Source: an uncultured Curtobacterium sp.
GTDB taxonomy: Bacteria; Actinomycetota; Actinomycetes; Actinomycetales; Microbacteriaceae
NCBI GenBank assembly: GCA_913774725.1
Contig: CAJYIG010000259.1
Location: 1-5,106, forward strand
Reading direction: 5' to 3'
Length of the DNA: 5,106 nucleotides
Within the stretch, counting starts at the first letter, position 1; each line of letters begins with the position of its first letter. The position numbers and the translations under genes were made by a program. The notes beneath the pieces are model-generated. The model was not told the origin of the DNA, did no database searches, and worked only from the letters and a program-made list of their open reading frames with translations. Positions 1 to 5,106 of this stretch are shown here, one piece after another.

Positions 1-19
1 TACCGGTCGCCGGCTGACC

Positions 20-37
20 CCGCCGGGGCCCCGGCGG
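20..37 (+). terminator. GC-rich hairpin, possible terminator of an upstream gene
   Basis: This is a perfect 18-nt palindrome made of two 9-nt arms (CCGCCGGGG / CCCCGGCGG), so it folds into a very GC-rich hairpin with a tiny loop. A TGA at 15-17 lies just before it; read in that frame the preceding codons give PVAG, which could be the end of a + strand gene that starts outside the window. Too little is visible to call that gene. No T-run follows, which is common for actinobacterial terminators but also means termination is inferred from shape alone. Confidence 0.4.
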
Positions 38-61
38 CTGCGTGTCGACGTGCCCGGCCCG

Positions 62-78
62 CACCCCGGACGGGGGTG
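62..78. repeat. Short inverted repeat upstream of the nuclease promoter
   Basis: CACCCC at 62-67 pairs with GGGGTG at 73-78 around a 5-nt loop, giving a 6-bp stem. It lies between the upstream hairpin (20-37) and the PHO-box-like repeat (88-109). It may be a second part of the upstream gene's terminator, or chance pairing in GC-rich sequence. Confidence 0.25.
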
Positions 79-87
79 GACCGCATC

Positions 88-109
88 GTTCACCTGCCGG
101 AAACCTGTG
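88..109 (+). promoter_or_regulatory. PHO-box-like direct repeat (candidate PhoP/PhoR-type site)
   Basis: Two adjacent 11-bp units are visible: GTTCACCTGCC at 88-98 and GGAAACCTGTG at 99-109. The Streptomyces PhoP direct-repeat unit, as I recall it, is G(G/T)TCAYYYR(G/C)G; the first unit matches 10 of 11 positions and the second 8 of 11. The neighbouring 11-mers on either side match poorly, so this would be a minimal two-unit box. It ends 16 bp before the -10-like hexamer, so it covers the place of the missing -35 element, as expected for an activator-dependent promoter. Secreted nucleases such as nucH of Corynebacterium glutamicum are known phosphate-starvation genes, which fits. The regulator's identity is inferred. 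Confidence 0.45.
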
Positions 110-125
110 CGACCCCGCAGGTGGC

Positions 126-131
126 TAGCGT
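126..131 (+). promoter_or_regulatory. Candidate -10 element of the nuclease gene
   Basis: TAGCGT fits the TANNNT pattern of actinobacterial housekeeping promoters. At the usual spacing (about 103-108) there is ACCTGT, which is not a recognisable -35; the PHO-box-like repeat occupies that place instead. Transcription would begin near 138, giving a leader of roughly 27 nt that still includes the ribosome binding site GAAGG at 155-159. Confidence 0.4.
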
Positions 132-164
132 GACGAGGTCCCCCTCCTCCTGCCGAAGGTCAGC

Positions 165-2948
165 ATGCCCAACCTCCTGCGGCGCACCGTGCTGTGCGCC
201 ACGGTGGCAGCGACGCTCGTCGCCGCCCCCCTCGTCTCCGTCACCACCGCCGTCGCGAACCCCGCGGGTACCGGCCTCGTCATCTCCGAGGCCTACCTGA
301 AGGGCGGCAGCGCGAACGCCTTCTACAAGGAGAAGTTCGTCGAGATCGCGAACCCGACCGCGACGCCGGTGTCGCTCACCGGCTGGTCGCTCCAGTACCG
401 CGCCGCCGGCAGCACCGGGAACTTCTCGGTGAGCGCCCTCGACGGCACGGTGCCCGCGAACGGCACCTTCCTCGTGTCCATGGCGGGCAACGGCGGCGCG
501 AACGCCGTCGGCGCCGCCCTGCCGACCGCCGACGACACCGCCTCCCTCAACCCGTCCGGCACCACCGGGACCCTCGCGCTCTCGGACGGCACCGGGCCGC
601 TGGCGCTCCCGGCGGGTCCGGTCGCGACCGGGACGCCCGGCGTCGTCGACCTGCTCGGCTACGGCGGGTCGAACACGTACGAGGGCGCCGTCCGCACGGT
701 GACCGGCGGGAACAGCGAGCCGAACGGCCTGACCCGGACCGGGACGACGGACACCGACGTCAACGGTGCCGACTTCTCGGTGACCACGACCCTGACGCCG
801 ACGAACGCCGCGGGCGACACCGGGAGCGGCACCCCGACCGACCCCGAGCCGACCGACCCGGGCACGCCGACGGGTCCCGCCGAGACGGTCACGATCGCGC
901 AGCTGCAGGGCACCGGCACGGCGTCGCCGTACGTCGGGAAGCGCGTCGTCACAGAGGGTGTCGTCACCGCGGTCTACGCCACCGGCGGCCTGAACGGCTA
1001 CACGGTCCAGACCGCCGGCACCGGCGGCGCGGTCGACCTCGCCACCCACACCTCCTCGGACGCGGTGTTCGTGTACTCCGCCGCGACCGCGGGCAGCGTC
1101 GCGATCGGCGATGCCGTGCGGCTCACGGGGACGGTGTCCGAGTTCAACGGCCTCACCGAGCTCGAGGTGGCCTCGACCGCCGACGTCGAGCGGCTCCCTG
1201 CAGCGGGCGTCGTGCAGCCGGTCCCCGCCACGCTGACCCTGCCGCGCACCGACGCCGAGCGCGAGTCGCTCGAGAGCATGCTCATCGCACCGCAGGGCGA
1301 CTACACGGTCGCCGACAACTACACGACGAACCAGTACGGCGAGATCACCCTGGCCGCCGGGTCGGGGCGCCTGATCCAGCCGACCGAGGTCGCCCGCCCG
1401 GGCAGCCCCGAGGCCGCCGCGGTCGCCGCCGACAACGCCGCGCGCAAGGTCGTGCTCGACGACGGCGCCAGCACGAACTTCCTCAGCGCCGCGAACCAGT
1501 CGATCCCGGTGTCCTGGCTCACCCAGGGCCCGGTCACGGTCGGCGCCGCCGCGACCTTCACGGAGCCGGTCGTCCTCGACTACCGCAACGCCGCCTGGAA
1601 GTTCCAGCCGACCGCGCCGATCACGGGTGCGACCCCGGCTGCCGACCTGCCCGCGTCCTTCTCGGACGTCCGCACCGCGGCGCCCGAGGAGGTCGGCGGC
1701 GACCTCAAGCTCGCCGGCTTCAACGTGCTCAACTACTTCCCGACCACGGGCGACCAGCTCGCCGGCTGCACGTACTACACCGACCGCGACGGCGATCCCG
1801 TGACCGTCCGCGGCGGCTGCGACGCCCGCGGTGCCGCGAACGCCGACGACCTCGCCCGCCAGCAGGTGAAGATCGTGAAGGCGATCAACGCCCTCGGTGC
1901 CGACGTCGTCTCGCTCGAGGAGATCGAGAACTCGGCGCGCTTCGGGAAGGACCGCGACGCGGCCGTCGGCACCCTCGTCGCCGCGCTGAACGCCGCTGCC
2001 GGTCAGGACACCTGGGCCTACGTGCCGTCCCCGGCGGTGCTGCCCGCGACCGAGGACGTCATCCGCCTCGCGCTCATCTACAAGAAGGGCCGCGTCGCGC
2101 CGGTCGGCGAGTCGACCATCCTCGACGACCCGGCCTTCGTGAACGCCCGTCAGCCCGTCGCCGACGCCTTCCGCCCGGTCGGTGGGAGCGCGGAGGACGA
2201 CTTCCTCGTCATCGCGAACCACTTCAAGTCGAAGGGCTCCGGTTCGGGCGAGAACGCCGACCAGGGTGACGGCCAGGGCGCGTCGAACGCCGACCGTGTG
2301 CGCCAGGCACGGGCGCTCGCCGGGTTCTCGACGACCGAGCAGGCGAAGTACGGCACCGACAAGGTGTTCATGCTCGGCGACTTCAACGCCTACAGCGAGG
2401 AGGACCCGATGGTCGTCCTGCGCGACGCGGGCTACACCGACCTCGGCCCGGCGGAGGACCCCACCGAGTACTCCTACGTGTTCAGCGGGCTGAGCGGCTC
2501 GCTCGACCACGTGCTGGCGTCCCCGGCCGCCCTGGCGACGGTGACCGGTGTGGACATCTGGAACATCAACTCGACCGAGTCGGTGGGTCTGGAGTACAGC
2601 CGCTACGACTACAACGTCACGGACCTGTACCGCGACGACGTGTACCGCGCCAGCGACCACGACCCGATCCTGGTCGGCTTCGACACCGCCGCCGCCGCCG
2701 AGACCCCTGCTCCGGGCGACGGCGGGACGACGGCTCCGGTTCCGTCCCCGGCTCCCTCCGCGGGCGTCGGCGCGGGACAGACCACCGTCACGCTGGGAGC
2801 AGCACCGATCGCCGGGGCGGACCGTGACGGCCGGCTGGCCTCCACCGGCGCCGAGCTGACCGGCGGTCTCGTCGCCGCGCTGCTCCTGCTCGCGACCGGT
2901 ACCGGCCTGGTCGTGGCACGACGCCGGCGGGCGGCACGCACGGACTGA
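165..2948 (+). CDS. ExeM/NucH-family extracellular endonuclease, LPxTG-like wall-anchored
   Basis: A 927-residue secreted DNase that should cleave extracellular DNA at the cell surface. The ATG follows GAAGG (155-159) by 5 nt. A signal peptide covers residues 1-31, with likely cleavage at AVA31|N32; R6-R7 lack a full Tat motif. Next come a lamin-tail domain (about 36-213), a Thr/Pro/Asp linker (217-240), an OB-fold-like region (about 241-345), a less recognisable segment (346-510) and the EEP catalytic domain (513-840). Visible catalytic motifs are N520/N523 in GFNVLNYF, E586 in LEEIEN, H686 in ANHFKSK, D739/N741 in GDFN, D781 in SLDHV and D831-H832 in SDHDP. All expected EEP residues appear present, so the enzyme is probably active and metal dependent. 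C535 and C552 are the only cysteines in the mature chain and could form a disulfide. A Pro/Gly/Ala-rich stretch (841-890) leads to LASTG (891-895), a hydrophobic helix (about 898-917) and an RRRR tail: a sortase signal. It appears monocistronic. The family call is firm; DNA as substrate follows from the family. Confidence 0.93.
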   Translation: MPNLLRRTVLCATVAATLVAAPLVSVTTAVANPAGTGLVISEAYLKGGSANAFYKEKFVEIANPTATPVSLTGWSLQYRAAGSTGNFSVSALDGTVPANGTFLVSMAGNGGANAVGAALPTADDTASLNPSGTTGTLALSDGTGPLALPAGPVATGTPGVVDLLGYGGSNTYEGAVRTVTGGNSEPNGLTRTGTTDTDVNGADFSVTTTLTPTNAAGDTGSGTPTDPEPTDPGTPTGPAETVTIAQLQGTGTASPYVGKRVVTEGVVTAVYATGGLNGYTVQTAGTGGAVDLATHTSSDAVFVYSAATAGSVAIGDAVRLTGTVSEFNGLTELEVASTADVERLPAAGVVQPVPATLTLPRTDAERESLESMLIAPQGDYTVADNYTTNQYGEITLAAGSGRLIQPTEVARPGSPEAAAVAADNAARKVVLDDGASTNFLSAANQSIPVSWLTQGPVTVGAAATFTEPVVLDYRNAAWKFQPTAPITGATPAADLPASFSDVRTAAPEEVGGDLKLAGFNVLNYFPTTGDQLAGCTYYTDRDGDPVTVRGGCDARGAANADDLARQQVKIVKAINALGADVVSLEEIENSARFGKDRDAAVGTLVAALNAAAGQDTWAYVPSPAVLPATEDVIRLALIYKKGRVAPVGESTILDDPAFVNARQPVADAFRPVGGSAEDDFLVIANHFKSKGSGSGENADQGDGQGASNADRVRQARALAGFSTTEQAKYGTDKVFMLGDFNAYSEEDPMVVLRDAGYTDLGPAEDPTEYSYVFSGLSGSLDHVLASPAALATVTGVDIWNINSTESVGLEYSRYDYNVTDLYRDDVYRASDHDPILVGFDTAAAAETPAPGDGGTTAPVPSPAPSAGVGAGQTTVTLGAAPIAGADRDGRLASTGAELTGGLVAALLLLATGTGLVVARRRRAARTD
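834..859 (+). repeat. Short in-frame direct repeat in the linker coding region
   Basis: CCGACCGACCC occurs at 834-844 and again at 849-859, a 15-bp period that is exactly five codons. It encodes TDPEP followed by TDPGT in the linker between the lamin-tail domain and the OB-fold-like region. Slippage here would change linker length without breaking the frame. Confidence 0.6.
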
Positions 2949-2970
2949 CCCTCGAGCCGCCACCGGATCA

Positions 2971-3008
2971 GCGACATCGCACCCGTCGATCGACGGGTGC
3001 GATGTCGC
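2971..3008 (+). terminator. Perfect 38-nt palindrome, probable terminator of the nuclease gene
   Basis: Two 19-nt arms are exact reverse complements with no spacer: the left arm is GCGACATCGCACCCGTCGA and the right arm is its complement. It begins 22 nt after the nuclease stop codon and ends 30 nt before the -35 of the rplM promoter, where a terminator is expected between two same-strand units. No T-run follows, so it would be the U-tract-less type often proposed for Actinomycetota. The perfect symmetry also leaves open a protein-binding operator. Confidence 0.8.
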
Positions 3009-3013
3009 GTTCC

Positions 3014-3031
3014 GCGGGTCGTCGATCCCGC
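3014..3031 (+). repeat. Second small hairpin after the terminator palindrome
   Basis: GCGGGTC (3014-3020) pairs with GA-CCCGC (3024-3031) with one bulged T at 3026 and a 3-nt loop. It lies 5 nt after the 38-nt palindrome and 7 nt before the rplM -35. It could reinforce termination of nuclease transcripts; given its small size, chance is possible. Confidence 0.3.
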
Positions 3032-3038
3032 TGGGCGT

Positions 3039-3067
3039 TCGACAATGCGAGCCGCGTCGGGTAGGCT
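3039..3067 (+). promoter_or_regulatory. rplM: Housekeeping-type promoter of the rplM-rpsI-glmM unit
   Basis: The -35 is TCGACA at 3039-3044 (5 of 6 to TTGACA) and the -10 is TAGGCT at 3062-3067, separated by exactly 17 bp. Both boxes and the spacing match the strong vegetative promoter pattern of high-GC Actinomycetota. Transcription should start near 3074-3077, leaving a leader of about 130 nt before rplM. Confidence 0.8.
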
Positions 3068-3073
3068 CTCACC

Positions 3074-3205
3074 TTGGTCTGCGCGCCCCGTGCGCCGGAC
3101 AGTCAGATGAGCCCTCCACCGGGCAGTTCCACGAGCATCGCCCGCGGAACACCCACCGGAGCGGGATTCACGGACTCCTCACCTCGACACGAAAGCAGCA
3201 CACCT
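3074..3205 (+). promoter_or_regulatory. Structured 5' leader of the rplM mRNA
   Basis: The predicted transcript begins with about 130 non-coding nucleotides. A hairpin at 3077-3100 pairs GTCTGCGC with GCGC-GGAC around a 7-nt loop, giving 8 pairs including one T-G wobble and a single bulged C at 3096. A second, imperfect hairpin at 3126-3150 has GTTCC/GGAAC at its base plus two further 2-bp steps separated by A-C mismatches, with loop ATC. The ribosome binding site is weak (GAAAG at 3191-3195, 10 nt before the GTG). E. coli rplM is translationally autoregulated by L13 through its leader; a similar role here is inferred from length and structure only. Confidence 0.4.
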
Positions 3206-3652
3206 GTGACTCGCACGTTCTCCCCGAAGCCCGCAGACGTCCAGCACGACTGGATCGTCATCGACGCGACCGACGTCGTCCTCGGCCGTCTCGCCACGCA
3301 CGCTGCGGCGCTCCTGCGCGGCAAGCACAAGGCCACCTTCGCCCAGCACATGGACATGGGTGACCACGTCATCATCATCAACGCGGACAAGGTCGCCCTC
3401 ACCGGCTCCAAGCTCGCCAAGAAGGTCTACTACCGTCACTCGGGCTACCCGGGCGGCCTCACGGCGACCTCCTACCCGGAGATGCTCGAGAAGCACCCGA
3501 CCCGCGCCGTCGAGAAGGCGATCCGCGGCATGCTGCCGAAGAACACCCTCGGCCGTGAGCAGCTCAAGAAGCTGAAGGTCTACGCCGGCGCGGAGCACCC
3601 GCACGCCGCGCAGCAGCCCAAGGCGTACACCTTCGACCAGGTCGCGCAGTAA
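3206..3652 (+). CDS. rplM: 50S ribosomal protein L13
   Basis: A 148-residue protein of the large ribosomal subunit that binds 23S rRNA early in assembly. The usual bacterial length is about 145 residues. Family landmarks are [16 protein letters not shown] near residues 16-31, GDHVIIINA (52-60), [10 protein letters not shown] (75-84) and the L13 signature around GMLPKN (108-113), continuing to [12 protein letters not shown] chose the GTG at 3206 because the product then begins VTRTFSPKP and has normal length. A longer in-frame reading from TTG at 3074 would add 44 residues of non-family sequence and would start at the predicted transcription start, leaving no ribosome binding site. GAAAG at 3191-3195 is the likely weak Shine-Dalgarno. 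rpsI follows after 36 bp, the pairing seen in nearly all bacteria. Confidence 0.97.
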   Translation: MTRTFSPKPADVQHDWIVIDATDVVLGRLATHAAALLRGKHKATFAQHMDMGDHVIIINADKVALTGSKLAKKVYYRHSGYPGGLTATSYPEMLEKHPTRAVEKAIRGMLPKNTLGREQLKKLKVYAGAEHPHAAQQPKAYTFDQVAQ

Positions 3653-3688
3653 CGACGGCCACGACGACTTCAAGGACTGATAACACTC

Positions 3689-4174
3689 ATGGCTCAGATC
3701 GCTGACTCCCTCGACCAGACCCCGGAGAGCTTCACCACCGAGAGCGCCCCGGCGTCCTCGGAGACCGCTCCCCGCCAGATCCTCAACGTCTCGGGCGGTG
3801 CCGTCGGGCGCCGCAAGGAGGCCATCGCCCGCGTGCGCCTCGTCCCCGGTGGCGGCTCGTTCACGGTCAACGGCCGCACGCTCGAGGACTACTTCCCGAA
3901 CAAGCTGCACCAGCAGCTGATCAACGACCCGTTCAAGGTGCTCGAGCTCCTCGGCGCCTACGACGTCGTCGCCCGCATCACCGGTGGTGGCCCCTCGGGT
4001 CAGGCCGGTGCGCTCCGCCTCGCGATCGCGCGTGCGCTGAACGAGATCGACCGCGAGAACAACCGCGCCACCCTGAAGAAGGCCGGCTTCCTCACCCGCG
4101 ACGCCCGCGTCATCGAGCGCAAGAAGGCCGGTCTCAAGAAGGCCCGCAAGGCGTCGCAGTTCTCGAAGCGCTAG
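3689..4174 (+). CDS. rpsI: 30S ribosomal protein S9
   Basis: A 161-residue small-subunit protein in the 30S head; its C-terminal tail reaches the P-site tRNA. The first 30 or so residues (Ser/Thr/Glu/Ala-rich) are an extension beyond the roughly 130-residue core found in E. coli; such acidic extensions are common in Actinomycetota. The core starts near [15 protein letters not shown] (about 40-54), followed by [12 protein letters not shown], the signature [19 protein letters not shown] and the basic tail ending QFSKR, with the conserved terminal arginine present. The ATG is preceded by AAGGA at 3672-3676, 12 nt upstream. It is co-transcribed with rplM (36 bp before) and most likely with glmM (22 bp after, no terminator between them). 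Confidence 0.97.
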   Translation: MAQIADSLDQTPESFTTESAPASSETAPRQILNVSGGAVGRRKEAIARVRLVPGGGSFTVNGRTLEDYFPNKLHQQLINDPFKVLELLGAYDVVARITGGGPSGQAGALRLAIARALNEIDRENNRATLKKAGFLTRDARVIERKKAGLKKARKASQFSKR

Positions 4175-4196
4175 TCGCTCGACGAACCCGATCGCC

Positions 4197-5106
4197 ATGC
4201 CGCGTCTGTTCGGTACCGACGGTGTTCGTGGACTCGCCAACGGCGAGCTGACGGCCGCGCTGGCACTGGGTCTCGCCCAGGCCAGCGCGGCCGTGCTCAC
4301 GCACGGACACCATGCGGACGCCCGCCGGGCGTCCGGTCGACCGCGCCCCCGCGCGGTCCTGGCGCGCGACCCGCGCGTCTCCGGCGAGTTCCTGGGTGCC
4401 GCCGTCGCGGCCGGTCTCGCCTCCGCCGGCGTCGACGTGCTCGACGCCGGGGTCATCCCCACCCCCGCTGCGGCGTTCCTCGTCGCGGACATCGACGCCG
4501 ACTTCGGCGTGATGATCTCCGCGTCGCACAACCCGGCGCCCGACAACGGGATCAAGTTCTTCGCCACGGGCGGCCGCAAGCTCCCGGACGAGGTCGAGGA
4601 CCGCATCGAAGCGGCCATGCACGACCAGTCCGCGCCGACGCCGACCGGCGCCGAGGTCGGTCGGATCACCCGGTTCGCCGATGCCGAGGACCGCTACGTC
4701 GTGCACCTGCTCGGCACGCTGCCGCACCGGCTCGACGGGATCCACGTCGTGCTCGACTGCGCGAACGGTGCCGCCGCGGGCGTCTCGCCCGAGGTGTTCG
4801 TCAACGCCGGTGCCCGGGTCACGCTGATCGGTGCCGACCCGGACGGCATGAACATCAACGACGGTGTCGGGTCCACGCACATCGACAACCTCGCGCGAGC
4901 CGTCCTCGAGCACGGCGCCGACGTGGGCATCGCGCACGACGGTGACGCCGACCGGTGCCTCGCGGTGGACGCCGCCGGTAACGCGATCGACGGCGACCAG
5001 ATCATGGCGATCCTCGCGCTGTCGCTCAAGGAGCGCGGGCGTCTCGCCTCGGACACGCTCGTCGCCACCGTGATGTCGAACCTCGGGCTCACGCGCGCGA
5101 TGGCGG
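4197..5106 (+). CDS. glmM: Phosphoglucosamine mutase, 3' end outside window
   Basis: GlmM interconverts glucosamine-6-phosphate and glucosamine-1-phosphate in the cytoplasm, on the route to UDP-N-acetylglucosamine and peptidoglycan. The visible 303 residues are about two thirds of the usual 445-450. It opens with [12 protein letters not shown], the typical GlmM N-terminus that binds phosphosugar. ARDPRVSG lies near 56-63. The active-site loop ISASHNP holds the phosphorylated serine at S110, and the metal-binding loop DGDADR supplies D248, D250 and D252. These residues, and [15 protein letters not shown] in particular, separate it from phosphoglucomutase and ManB relatives. The reading frame stays open to the window end. 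There is no obvious Shine-Dalgarno in the 22 bp after rpsI, so translation may be coupled to rpsI. The order rplM-rpsI-glmM is conserved in Actinomycetota, linking wall precursor supply with ribosome production. Confidence 0.96.
   Translation, partial: MPRLFGTDGVRGLANGELTAALALGLAQASAAVLTHGHHADARRASGRPRPRAVLARDPRVSGEFLGAAVAAGLASAGVDVLDAGVIPTPAAAFLVADIDADFGVMISASHNPAPDNGIKFFATGGRKLPDEVEDRIEAAMHDQSAPTPTGAEVGRITRFADAEDRYVVHLLGTLPHRLDGIHVVLDCANGAAAGVSPEVFVNAGARVTLIGADPDGMNINDGVGSTHIDNLARAVLEHGADVGIAHDGDADRCLAVDAAGNAIDGDQIMAILALSLKERGRLASDTLVATVMSNLGLTRAMA

Noticed and set aside
177..185. Twin-arginine export of the nuclease because of R6-R7
   Set aside because: The residues around the pair (LLRRTVL) lack the serine before the arginines and do not fully fit the S/T-RR-x-F-L-K pattern; a Sec signal is the simpler reading, though Tat is not excluded.
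194..2269. A 691-codon + strand frame overlapping the nuclease
   Set aside because: Its product is dominated by Arg, Ala and Pro with low-complexity runs, typical of a shifted reading of GC-rich coding sequence; the nuclease frame carries all the conserved motifs.
2687..2698. GCC trinucleotide run as a phase-variable repeat
   Set aside because: Only four or five in-frame Ala codons in a low-complexity linker; changes would not shift the frame and the run is short for this base composition.
90..2963. A 957-codon open frame on the - strand opposite the nuclease gene
   Set aside because: It is Arg/Gly/Val-rich with no recognisable family or domain and mirrors the nuclease codons; high-GC genes with G/C third positions commonly leave an antisense frame free of stops.
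3074..3205. An N-terminal extension of L13 starting at TTG 3074
   Set aside because: The added 44 residues do not resemble L13, the start would coincide with the predicted transcription start, and the GTG at 3206 gives the normal length.
3179..4669. A 496-codon - strand open frame across rplM, rpsI and glmM
   Set aside because: It spans three certain + strand genes and both spacers and has no recognisable domain; it is an antisense shadow.
4134..4937. A 267-codon - strand open frame opposite glmM
   Set aside because: The + strand frame encodes unmistakable GlmM motifs; the opposite reading is Arg/Val/Asp/Gly-rich without family resemblance.

Overview
The window comes from a high-GC Gram-positive bacterium of the Actinomycetota. 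The evidence is the very high GC with strong G/C bias at third codon positions, a GTG-started rplM, an actinobacterial-type promoter (TCGACA, 17 bp, TAGGCT), an S9 protein with an N-terminal extension, and a surface protein ending in an LAxTG-type sortase signal. Protein style and the rplM-rpsI-glmM order fit Microbacteriaceae (a Curtobacterium-like organism is my guess), but the genus cannot be fixed from sequence reading alone.

Layout, left to right. Positions 1-164 hold the end of an upstream unit (a possible TGA at 15-17 followed by a GC-rich hairpin), then a regulatory region for the next gene: a two-unit direct repeat resembling an actinobacterial PHO box (88-109) and a -10-like hexamer (126-131). 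Positions 165-2948 encode one large secreted, multidomain nuclease of the ExeM/NucH family: signal peptide, lamin-tail domain, OB-fold-like region, endonuclease/exonuclease/phosphatase (EEP) catalytic domain, and a C-terminal LASTG-membrane-Arg wall-sorting signal. A perfect 38-nt palindrome (2971-3008) ends that unit. From 3039 a clear housekeeping promoter drives a leader of about 130 nt and then rplM (L13, 3206-3652), rpsI (S9, 3689-4174) and glmM (phosphoglucosamine mutase, from 4197, cut by the window end).

There are two functional units. The nuclease is a monocistronic surface enzyme that probably degrades extracellular DNA; its upstream repeat suggests induction by phosphate limitation, which would make it a phosphate scavenger. 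The second unit is core growth machinery: two ribosomal proteins, with the enzyme that commits amino sugar to peptidoglycan synthesis placed 22 bp downstream, so ribosome and wall synthesis likely share a transcript.

I see no previously undescribed system, CRISPR array, mobile element, tRNA or rRNA here. The points most worth a second look are the PHO-box-like repeat before the nuclease, the wall-anchoring signal on that nuclease, the loopless 38-nt palindrome, and the structured rplM leader.
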